A stretch of 64,000 nt of DNA from Pseudonocardia sp. EC080619-01 (GTDB lineage Bacteria > Actinomycetota > Actinomycetes > Mycobacteriales > Pseudonocardiaceae), in contig NZ_CP012184.1 in the NCBI RefSeq assembly GCF_001420995.1, forward strand, positions 5,440,501-5,504,500, read 5' to 3'. This document shows positions 30,903 through 38,338 of the stretch, one piece after another (position 1 is the first letter of the stretch; the number at the start of each line of letters is the position of its first letter). A program made the position numbers and the translations under genes. Under the pieces are notes generated by a model. It made no database searches, was not told the DNA's origin, and saw only the letters and a list, made by a program, of their open reading frames with translations.

Positions 30903-32008
30903 GCGGCCACCGCCGGGGCCCGCAGCGTGCGCACCGCCCGGTCGAGGGCGTCCGGATCGACGCGGCCGTAGGGCTGGTGTTCCAGCGACGCCGCCGGGAC
31001 GCCCGCGGCGGCGCGTTGCGCGGCCCAGTCCCAGGGCGGGCCGTCGTCGTGGCGGCGGACGTACCCGAGCAGCCCGGCCGCGCCGCGGGCGTGGACCCGG
31101 GCCGCGGTGTGCGCGGCCTGCTCCGCGATCGACGCCCGCGGCGCCGCGGGCCCGTTGAACTGGTACCGCTCGGCCAGCGCGAGCTCCAGGCCCGCGGGGT
31201 CGCCGGGGTCGCCGACGTCGGTCGCGGCGAGGAGGTCGCCGCGGTCGTGGTCCTCCCCGACGACGAGCAGCCCGGCCGCCTCCACCGCGGCGTACACGTC
31301 GGGGGAGTCGTGCGAGGAGCCGGTGAGGTGCACCGGGTGCCCGGGCCGCGGGCCCCGGTCCGGCAGCTCCGCGACCAGTGCGGTCAGCAGCTCCGCGGCC
31401 CGGTCCGGCAGGAGCGCGGTCGCGGCGTCGACGACGCCGAGGAACTCGGTCCCGGTGAGCCCGCGCTGCGCCCGCAGGTCGCCGGTGGCCCGCAGCAGGC
31501 CGCGGACCCGGTCGTGCGCGGCGACGGCGGCGGCGAGCGCGTCGTCACCGGCCGGGCGCCCGGACCGCCCGGCCAGCCAGGTGCGCAGACCGCGGACCTT
31601 CGCCAGCACGTAGCGGGTGGTCGTGCGGTGCGGGAGGTGCAGGACGTCCACGAGGTGGACCGGCGGCAGCGCCACCGACGGCTCCACCCGGGCGAGCTCG
31701 CGCAGCACGTAGAACAGCCGCAGCGACGCCTCGCAGTCCCGCGAGACGACGAGCACGTCGAGCTGCCCGTACGCCCCGGCGAGCAGCCGGGTCAGCACCG
31801 AGCAGGCGACCGGGTCCAGTCCGCCGCCGAGGAGCCGGCGGCCGGGCGAGGCGTCCTCGTGCGGCGAGCCGGACAGCCGCAGCGGGTGGTACCCGGCCGC
31901 CGTCAGCAGCTCCACCGGGACGTCGGCGCCGACGTAGCCGGCGACCGGCCGGTCCGGCGTGCGGCCGGGCAGGGCAGGGTCGAGCAGCGCAGCCAGTGCT
32001 GCGGACAT
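30899..32008 (-). CDS. 2-hydroxyacyl-CoA dehydratase-like subunit (HgdA/BcrB type)
   Basis: A 369-residue partner of the following gene. AAGYHPLRLSGSPHEDASPG and the segment DPVACSVLTRLLAGAYGQL plus VVSRDCEASLRLFYVLREL match the family's cluster-binding region, with two cysteines at the expected spacing. A third cysteine is not found, since only these two occur in the protein. It would normally bind substrate CoA ester with the other subunit. It lies 35 nt after a CaiB/BaiF CoA-transferase gene, the same order as in fermentative hydroxyacid pathways (transferase, then dehydratase). Confidence 0.72.
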   Translation of the reverse strand: MSAALAALLDPALPGRTPDRPVAGYVGADVPVELLTAAGYHPLRLSGSPHEDASPGRRLLGGGLDPVACSVLTRLLAGAYGQLDVLVVSRDCEASLRLFYVLRELARVEPSVALPPVHLVDVLHLPHRTTTRYVLAKVRGLRTWLAGRSGRPAGDDALAAAVAAHDRVRGLLRATGDLRAQRGLTGTEFLGVVDAATALLPDRAAELLTALVAELPDRGPRPGHPVHLTGSSHDSPDVYAAVEAAGLLVVGEDHDRGDLLAATDVGDPGDPAGLELALAERYQFNGPAAPRASIAEQAAHTAARVHARGAAGLLGYVRRHDDGPPWDWAAQRAAAGVPAASLEHQPYGRVDPDALDRAVRTLRAPAVAA

Positions 32009-32043
32009 GGTGGTCCCCCGGGACGGTGTGTGGGTCGGCAGGA

Positions 32044-33282
32044 TCAGATGACGGCGTCGGCGGTGAGCGCCGCGATCTCGTCGGCGTCGTAGCCGAGCAG
32101 CTCGCGGTAGACGCGGTCGTTGTGCTCGCCGAGCGCGGGTGCGGGCCCGTCGAGCCCGACGTCGGAGCCGGAGAAGACGATCGGCACGCCGGTCGCGGAC
32201 AGGTCGGCGGTCGCGCCGTGCCGCGGGTGGGCGAGCGGGACGACCTCGCGCCGGTCGCGCACCAGCGGGTCGCGCACCGCCTCCCGCGGGTCGCGGACCT
32301 CGGCGGCGGGCACCCCCTCGGCGGTGAGCCGGTCGATGACCTCGGCCCGGGGCAGCCCGCGGCACCAGGCGCCGATCAGCGCGTGCAGCTCGTCCGCGCG
32401 CTCGACCCGCTGGTCGCGGGTGCGGTAGCGGTCGTCGTCGACGAGGTCGTCGCGGCCCATCGCGCGCAGCACCCCGCGGGCGAACGCGTCGGTGGGCGCG
32501 CACAGCGCGATGTGCCCGTCGGCGGCCTCCAGGATCCCGAACGGCGCCAGCCGCGGCACCATCGCGCCGGTGCGCTGCTCCAGGCCGACGGCGTCGTAGG
32601 CGTCGAACGGCTCGCAGGCCACCAGTGAGGTCAGCGCCCCGAGCATGGAGACGTCGACGTGCTGGCCCTCGCCGGTGGTCTCGGACTGCAGCAGCGCCGA
32701 CACCGTCCCGACGACCGCGTACAGCGGCGCCAGCAGGTCCCCGACCGGCAGGCCGAAGCGGACCGGATCACCGCCCGGTTCCCCGGCCGTCATCATCACC
32801 CCGGACAGCGCCTGGATGATCGCGTCCATCGCCTTGCCGGAGCCGGGCCCGCCCTGCGCGCCGAACCCGCTGATGGAGGTGTAGACGAGCTTCGGGTTGA
32901 TCTCCCGCACGGCGGCGTAGTCGATGCCGAGCCGCGTGGTGACGCCCGGCGAGTAGTTCTCGACGAGCACGTCGGCGCCGCGGACCAGGTCGGTGAACAC
33001 GGTCTTCGACCGCGGGTCCTTCAGGTTGAGCGTGACGCTGAGCTTGCCCCGGCCGCGGAGCAGCATGGAGACGGACATGTCGTCGTCGTGCGTGCGGCCC
33101 AGCGCCAGGCCGTCCCGGCCGAGGTACGGGGAGTTGTTGCGGGAGGTGTCCCCGCCGGTGGCGGGGTTCTCCACCTTGATCACGGTGGCGCCGAGACCGG
33201 CGAGCAGCAGGGTCGCGTAGGGCCCGGCGAGCGCGGTGGTCAGGTCGATGACGGTGCGGCCGGCGAGCGGCTGGTGGGTCAT
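32044..33282 (-). CDS. CaiB/BaiF (class III) CoA-transferase
   Basis: A 412-residue class III CoA-transferase. RTVIDLTTALAGPYATLLLAGLGATVIKVE is seen in parts at the N-terminus, then VLVENYSPGVTTRLGIDYAA, the catalytic-Asp region GKAMDAIIQALSGVMMTAGE, and a C-terminal GVPAAEVRDPREAV. Such enzymes move CoA between carboxylic acids. Directly ahead of a dehydratase-like pair, it likely activates their hydroxy- or other organic acid substrate, as HadA or FldA do in anaerobes. The start overlaps the CapA stop by 4 nt. Confidence 0.87.
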   Translation of the reverse strand: MTHQPLAGRTVIDLTTALAGPYATLLLAGLGATVIKVENPATGGDTSRNNSPYLGRDGLALGRTHDDDMSVSMLLRGRGKLSVTLNLKDPRSKTVFTDLVRGADVLVENYSPGVTTRLGIDYAAVREINPKLVYTSISGFGAQGGPGSGKAMDAIIQALSGVMMTAGEPGGDPVRFGLPVGDLLAPLYAVVGTVSALLQSETTGEGQHVDVSMLGALTSLVACEPFDAYDAVGLEQRTGAMVPRLAPFGILEAADGHIALCAPTDAFARGVLRAMGRDDLVDDDRYRTRDQRVERADELHALIGAWCRGLPRAEVIDRLTAEGVPAAEVRDPREAVRDPLVRDRREVVPLAHPRHGATADLSATGVPIVFSGSDVGLDGPAPALGEHNDRVYRELLGYDADEIAALTADAVI

Positions 33283-34433
33283 GCGATCTCCTCGAACGTG
33301 CCCGCCCCGGCGACGAGCCAGTCGTCGCCGCGGCGGACCAGCCTGCCGCCCAGCCGGGCGCGGGTGGTGATGTCGCGGACGTAGCCGACGACCGGTGAGT
33401 CGGGTCCCTGCGGGACGGGGCGGCCGGCGTCGTCGATGCGGCAGGGGACGACGCCCGCCTCGACGAGGCCGCCGGACCCGTCGAACCGGCAGGTGGCGAC
33501 GACGGTGTCCCGGCTCTCGGGATGGAACGGGTAGAAGGGCATGTCCGGGTCGGGGGCGAAGCCGTAGAGCTCCTTCCGCTTCGCCGCCCACGCGTCGCGC
33601 TCGGCGCTGTCCCCGCCGGACGCCGGGGTCAGGGCGTGGGTGACGGTGACGAAGTTGCCGAGCCCGTGGAAGATCGGCTTCCCGCGCCAGACCTCGATGC
33701 CGCGCAGGATGTGCGCGTGGTGGCCGAACACGGCGTCGGCGCCGGCGTCGACGGCGGCCCGGGCCACCGGCGACTCGTACATCGCCACCGCGGCGGGGGT
33801 GTGCCCGACGCCCTTGTGCAGGCCGACCAGCACGACGTCGACCTCGGCGCGCAGCCGCGCGACGTCGTCGGCCATCGCCTCCAGCGAGCCCGGGTCGGCG
33901 AAGGTGTAGATCCGCGGCGGCCCGCCGGGGCTCGCGTGGTCGAGCTCGTAGTGGGTGAGCACGTGGACGTAGGCACAGCCCGCCTTGCGGGAGGTCGCCC
34001 AGGACTCCCGCGGCCCGACGCAGTTGTAGGACAGCACGCCGATCCGCAGCCCGCCCCGCTCGACGACGGCCGCGGCGCGCGCCTCGGCGAGGTCGGCCCC
34101 GGCCCCGGCGGTGAGCAGGCCCGCCTTCCGGGCGTGCGCGACCGTGTCGGTCACGCCCTCCTCGCCCGCGTCGAAGACGTGGTTGCCCGCGAGGGTGACG
34201 ACGTCGAACCCGGCGGCGGTCAGCGCGCCGAGCGCGGCCGGGTCCGCCGGTGGGGCGGGGACGTCGGTGGAGACCTGCACCGTGGTCGTCGAGTGCGGGA
34301 CCTCGACGTGGCCGACGGTCACGTCCGCGGCGCGCAGCAGCGCCGCCGACGGCGCCAGGAACGACGCCGGGTCGGGCTCGTCGAGGATGAGGTCCGGGAC
34401 CGATGCGACGGTGATGCCCGTCGGTGCCGTCAT
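33279..34433 (-). CDS. CapA-family metallophosphoesterase-like protein
   Basis: A 384-residue protein with the CapA/poly-gamma-glutamate-synthesis fold: VVTLAGNHVFDAGEEGV, GADAVFGHHAHILRGIEVWRG and FHGLGNFVTVTH carry the metal-binding Asn/His residues. There is no signal peptide, unlike typical CapA lipoproteins, so it is probably cytoplasmic. ATGA overlaps join it to the ABC ATPase and to the CoA-transferase. In this catabolic operon it may be a hydrolase acting on the imported compound rather than a capsule protein. Confidence 0.8.
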   Translation of the reverse strand: MTAPTGITVASVPDLILDEPDPASFLAPSAALLRAADVTVGHVEVPHSTTTVQVSTDVPAPPADPAALGALTAAGFDVVTLAGNHVFDAGEEGVTDTVAHARKAGLLTAGAGADLAEARAAAVVERGGLRIGVLSYNCVGPRESWATSRKAGCAYVHVLTHYELDHASPGGPPRIYTFADPGSLEAMADDVARLRAEVDVVLVGLHKGVGHTPAAVAMYESPVARAAVDAGADAVFGHHAHILRGIEVWRGKPIFHGLGNFVTVTHALTPASGGDSAERDAWAAKRKELYGFAPDPDMPFYPFHPESRDTVVATCRFDGSGGLVEAGVVPCRIDDAGRPVPQGPDSPVVGYVRDITTRARLGGRLVRRGDDWLVAGAGTFEEIA

Positions 34434-35206
34434 GCGGGGACCTCCCGGGTGTGTCGGGACAGGAACGTGCGCAGCCGCTCGCTCGACGGGTTCCCGAAGA
34501 TCTGCGACGGCGGCCCGGTCTCGACGATGCGGCCAGCCTCCATGAACACCACGCGGTCGGCGACCTCGCGGGCGAAGGCCATCTCATGGGTGACGACGAC
34601 CATCGTCAGGCCGTCGGCGGCGAGGCCGCGCAGGACGCCGAGGACCTCCTCGACGAGCTCCGGGTCGAGCGCCGAGGTGGGCTCGTCGAACAGCAGGATC
34701 CGGGGCCGAGTGGCGAGCGCGCGGGCGATCGCGACGCGCTGCTGCTGGCCGCCGGAGAGCTGGCGCGGGTAGTGGTGCAGGCGGTCGCCGAGCCCGACCC
34801 GCTCCAGCAGCGTCATGGCGTCGCGCTCGGCGTCGGCGGCGCTGCGGCCGTGCACCCGCCGCGGTGCCTCCGTGACGTTGCGCAGCGCGCTGAAGTGCGG
34901 GAACAGGTTGAACTGCTGGAACACCATGCCGATCCGGCGGCGTTGGGCGGCGGTCCCCCTCGGGGTGAGCGGGCGCAGCGCGCCGCGGTGCTCGGAGTAG
35001 CCGAGCAGCTCGCCGTCGAGGTACATGCCGCCGCCGTCGATCGACTCGAGCTGGTGGACGCAGCGCACCAGGGTCGACTTGCCGGAGCCGGACGGCCCGA
35101 TCACGACGACGACCTCGCCCTCGGCCACGTCGAGGTCGACCGCGTCGAGCGCGGTGTGGTCGCCGAAGCGCTTGGTCGTGCCGCGCAGGGACAGGACGGG
35201 GTTCAC
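34430..35206 (-). CDS. Polar amino-acid ABC transporter ATPase
   Basis: A 258-residue ATPase. Walker A is GPSGSGKST, the signature LSGGQQQR, Walker B ILLFDEPTSALDP and the switch VTHEM. The FQQFNLFPH stretch and the length are typical of the GlnQ/HisP group. GTG start overlaps the permease stop. With the permease and binding protein upstream it forms an importer for a polar amino acid or similar zwitterion. Its permease partner is frameshifted in this sequence (see 35203-36124). Confidence 0.9.
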   Translation of the reverse strand: MNPVLSLRGTTKRFGDHTALDAVDLDVAEGEVVVVIGPSGSGKSTLVRCVHQLESIDGGGMYLDGELLGYSEHRGALRPLTPRGTAAQRRRIGMVFQQFNLFPHFSALRNVTEAPRRVHGRSAADAERDAMTLLERVGLGDRLHHYPRQLSGGQQQRVAIARALATRPRILLFDEPTSALDPELVEEVLGVLRGLAADGLTMVVVTHEMAFAREVADRVVFMEAGRIVETGPPSQIFGNPSSERLRTFLSRHTREVPA

Positions 35207-36124
35207 GAGGCACCTCCGGAGGGGGTCGTCCGGACGTGACCGCGGGCGAAGCGGCGCTCCAGCCTGCGCTGCCCGATCGTCAGCAGCGTGACGACCGTCA
35301 GGTACCAGAGGCACGCCACGATCAGCATCGGGACGATCTCGTAGGTCTGGTTGTAGATCACCTGCACGGAGTGCAGGAGGTCGTTCATCGCGATCACCGA
35401 GACGAGTGCGGTGCCCTTCACGACCGTGATGAACTGGCTGCCGGACGGCGGGATGATCACCCGCATGGCCTGCGGCAGGATGATCCGGAAGAAGGTCTGC
35501 GCCGGGGTGAAGCCCATCGCCGAGGCGGCCTCGCGCTGGCCGTGGTCCACGCCGAGGATCCCGGCGCGGATGATCTCGGCCATGTACGCGGACTGGACCA
35601 GCGACAGGCCGATGACGCCCGCGGTCAGCGGGGTGATCAGGTCGTTCGCGTCCCAGCTCAGCAGCGTCGGGCCGAACGGGACGCCGATCGAGATCCGCGG
35701 CAGCAGGTAGGCCAGGTTGAACCAGAAGATGAGCTGGACCAGCGGCGGGATGCCGCGGAAGACGCCGACGTAGACGGTCGCGGCCCACCGGGTCGGCCCG
35801 AAGTCGGACAGCTGCGCGGCGGCCAGCGCGCCCCCCCAGCACGGAGCCGATCAGCATGGCGAGGACGGCGAGCAGCATCGTGGTGCCCAGACCGCGCAGG
35901 ACCGAGGGATCGAACAGGTGCTCGGCCACCACGTCCCACTGGAACCGCTCGTTGCCGACGCCGAACGCGACGAGCTGGACGGCGATCAGCGCCAGCACGG
36001 CCGAGGCGATGATCCGGCCCGGCCGGAGCCGGGGACGCGCGGTGGCGACGTCGTGCGGCCCGCCCGGTGCGGCCCCGGCGGTGGTCCCGGTGGCAGGCGT
36101 GCCGGTCGTCCCGGCGGCGGTCAC
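35203..36124 (-). pseudogene. Polar amino-acid ABC permease, frameshifted in a G7 tract
   Basis: Reading from the GTG at 36124, the frame gives a normal N-terminus and the first helices (FQWDVVAEHLFDP, LGTTMLLAVLAMLIGSVLGG). It then loses sense at a run of seven G on the coding strand (35831-35837). Removing one G gives LGGALAAAQLSDFGPTRWAA and continues through the permease domain to the stop at 35203, including the EAASAMGF segment of the EAA loop. Total length (922 nt) is one more than a multiple of three. It is a real frameshift, a slippage-switchable tract, or a sequencing error. Confidence 0.8.
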
Positions 36125-37044
36125 GGTGCGGTCCCCGCGTTGTACTCGGGGGCGGGCACGGTCACGTCGTCCAGGCCCCACTTCTGCATGATCCGGCGGT
36201 AGCTGCCGTCCCGGAACAGCTCCTCGAAGGCGCCCTGCATCGCCGGCCCGAGCTCGCTGGACTTGGCCACGTAGAGCGCGAGCTTGTCGGCGGTCGCGCC
36301 CTGCTCCTCGGTCTGCGTGACGTAGGTGTAGGCGCCCTGCTGCTGGCTGGTCACGTCGATCGCCGCGGCCTGGGTCATGCCCGCGGCCTCGGCCCGGCCG
36401 GACTGGGCGGCGAGCAGGGTGGCGTTGGTGTCGGCCAGCCCGACGGACTCCACGGCGCCGCGCCCGGTCCGCTCGCAGTAGCCGGAGAGCCGGCGCAGCT
36501 GTTCCTCGACGACGCTGGCCGAGACGACCGCGACGCGCCGCCCGCAGAGGTCCTCGGTCGCGGCGATCGGGGTCGGGGGGTCCGCCGGGACGACGTAGGA
36601 CGTCCGGGTGGTCATCCAGGTGACGGTGTCGAACTGGCGCTCGCGCTCGGCGGTGACCTTCACCGGTCCGTTGAACGCGTCGTAGCGGCCGGCGAGCATG
36701 CCCTGCAGCGCCGCGGGCAGGCTGTCGACCACACTGGTCTCGATCCGGACGCCGAGCACCCGGCTCAGCTCGTCCTGGATGTCGGCGTCGATGCCGGTGA
36801 TCTCGCCGCCGCCGCCGCCGCCGACGGTGCGGTAGGGCGGGTGCGAGTCCCCGGCGAACCGGATCACTCCCGACTCCTTGACCGAGTCCGGCAGCGTGGC
36901 GTGCAGTGCGGTGTTCGCGCCGGGCTGCGGGGGCGTCCGGGTGGGTTCCCCGACGGTCGCTCCACAGCCGGTGGCCAGCGCGGCCGACGCGGCCACGACC
37001 GCGAGGGCCCAGCGACCTGGGCGCGAGTGGCGGATGAGGCGCAT
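36121..37044 (-). CDS. ABC transporter substrate-binding lipoprotein, family 3
   Basis: A 307-residue periplasm-side binding protein. The signal peptide ends in the lipobox ALATGC (Cys at about 27). The solute-binding family 3 fold shows in VIRFAGDSHPPYR, EITGIDADIQDELSRVLG and YDAFNGPVKVTAERER, with a late ADKLALYVAKSSELG. It binds a polar amino acid or related compound for the ABC importer. It is the first gene of the long minus-strand operon ending at 28109. A GGGAG-type RBS lies upstream. Confidence 0.88.
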   Translation of the reverse strand: MRLIRHSRPGRWALAVVAASAALATGCGATVGEPTRTPPQPGANTALHATLPDSVKESGVIRFAGDSHPPYRTVGGGGGGEITGIDADIQDELSRVLGVRIETSVVDSLPAALQGMLAGRYDAFNGPVKVTAERERQFDTVTWMTTRTSYVVPADPPTPIAATEDLCGRRVAVVSASVVEEQLRRLSGYCERTGRGAVESVGLADTNATLLAAQSGRAEAAGMTQAAAIDVTSQQQGAYTYVTQTEEQGATADKLALYVAKSSELGPAMQGAFEELFRDGSYRRIMQKWGLDDVTVPAPEYNAGTAP

Positions 37045-37145
37045 GGCGAGGTTCTCCCTGCGTTGGGTCGAGCCATGTGGTCGTCGGGGCCGGGATGGTG
37101 CACCGGACCATTGCCGACGATGATGGCGACGAGCGTCGCATGAGA

Positions 37146-37198
37146 TGTCGCCTAATACAACACCCCGCTTCCGCTGTGCGGAAGTCCGATCGGCGACA
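37146..37198. promoter_or_regulatory. Nested palindromes between the ABC operon and the PaaX gene
   Basis: Outer arms TGTCGCC (37146-37152) and GGCGACA (37192-37198) enclose TTCCGC-TGT-GCGGAA (37169-37183). The inner site resembles TTCCGCTCTACGG at 38229-38241 before the aldehyde dehydrogenase gene. Both are candidate PaaX sites. Confidence 0.45.
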
Positions 37199-37225
37199 CG
37201 TACGCTCCCGGACGGAGGGATGCCG

Positions 37226-38215
37226 ATGTCGGACGACGGGCGGGCCAGGGCCGAGCCGCAGCTGCTGCTGACCTCGCTGCTCGGTGACTACTGGTACTGG
37301 CGGGACGAGCACATCCCGTCCGCGGCGCTGGTGCGGCTGCTCGCCGAGTTCGGCATCGGGCAGGAGAACGCGCGTGCCGCGATGCGCCGGCTCGCCGCGA
37401 AGGACCTGCTGACGGTGTCCCGGCACGGCCGGACGACCGCCTACGGCATCCCGCCCCGGACCAGCGACGTGATCGTCGACCGCACGCACCGGATGCTCAC
37501 CTTCGGAGCGTCCGCCCCCGAGTGGGACGGGTGCTGGACGGTCGTCGCGTTCTCGGTGCCGGAGCAGGAGCGCGAGGTCCGCACCGCGTTGCGGTCCCGG
37601 CTGCGAGTGCTCGGCCTGGCCGCCCTCTACGACGGGCTCTGGGTCTCGCCGCGCGATCTCGCCGGGCCCGCCCGCGACCTCGTCGCGGAGCTGGGCGTCG
37701 CGCGGGCCACGGTGCTGCGCGCGACCGAGGTGCCCGGCGGGCCGTCCGGCGGCGGGCCCGCGGCGGCGTTCGACCTCGACGGGCTGGCCGCGGACTACCG
37801 CGGATTCGTGCGGACCTACGAGCCGCTCCGCGAGGACCTGGCTGCCGGGCGGATCGGGCCGGCCGATGCCCTGCGGATCCGCACCGAGCTGCGGGTGGCG
37901 TGGCGGGCCTTCCCGGAGCGGGACCCCGACCTCCCCGCCGAGATGCTGCCGCCGGGGTGGCTGCGCACCGACGCCCAGCGGCTGTTCCTGGAGGTCTACG
38001 ACCGGCTCGGACCGCTGGCCGAGCACCGGTTCCGGCAGCTGCTCGCCGAGTCCGACCCGGATCTCGCCGAGCTCGCCTCGCACCACGACAGCACGCGGAT
38101 CTCCCGGCTGCACGACGAGCTCGGCGACCGGGGCTCGCGCGGGGACACGCCGTTCGAGCAGGCCGTCCGGGCGCGCAGGCTGGACGAGGTGCGGCGCGGC
38201 CGCCCCTCGGTCTGA
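37226..38215 (+). CDS. PaaX-family regulator
   Basis: A 329-residue regulator. The N-terminal winged helix spans about residues 10-70 (LLLTSLLGDYWYWRDEHIPS, then NARAAMRRLAAKDLLTVSR), the central domain has WDGCWTVVAFSVPEQEREVR and LRVLGLAALYDGLWVSP, and the C-terminal part has LRTDAQRLFLEVYDRLGP. PaaX proteins sense CoA thioesters such as phenylacetyl-CoA. It sits between two CoA-dependent modules and could control either. I prefer the ATG at 37226 (GGAGGG 7-12 nt upstream) over that at 37220. Confidence 0.85.
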   Translation: MSDDGRARAEPQLLLTSLLGDYWYWRDEHIPSAALVRLLAEFGIGQENARAAMRRLAAKDLLTVSRHGRTTAYGIPPRTSDVIVDRTHRMLTFGASAPEWDGCWTVVAFSVPEQEREVRTALRSRLRVLGLAALYDGLWVSPRDLAGPARDLVAELGVARATVLRATEVPGGPSGGGPAAAFDLDGLAADYRGFVRTYEPLREDLAAGRIGPADALRIRTELRVAWRAFPERDPDLPAEMLPPGWLRTDAQRLFLEVYDRLGPLAEHRFRQLLAESDPDLAELASHHDSTRISRLHDELGDRGSRGDTPFEQAVRARRLDEVRRGRPSV

Positions 38216-38228
38216 ACGACAGGAATCC

Positions 38229-38243
38229 TTCCGCTCTACGGGT
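38229..38243 (+). promoter_or_regulatory. TTCCGCTNTNCGG site upstream of the hydroxycinnamate operon
   Basis: TTCCGCTCTACGG repeats the core of the palindrome at 37169-37183 and lies about 100 nt before the aldehyde dehydrogenase start. A separate perfect inverted repeat ATCAGG-AAA-CCTGAT follows at 38304-38318, closer to the gene, and may be the MarR or promoter-proximal site. Confidence 0.4.
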
Positions 38244-38303
38244 GACGCGGGCCACTCAGTCTTGCGCTCACGCATCTCATCGCCGCACTCTCGGCTCATC
38301 TTC

Positions 38304-38318
38304 ATCAGGAAACCTGAT
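38304..38318. promoter_or_regulatory. Inverted repeat ATCAGG-AAA-CCTGAT
   Basis: Perfect 6-bp arms with a 3-nt spacer lie 20 nt before the GTG of the aldehyde dehydrogenase gene. The size and AT-content suit a MarR-type operator; the regulator is encoded in the same operon at 42127. Confidence 0.45.
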
Positions 38319-38338
38319 AATCGACCAAGGAGGTTCGG

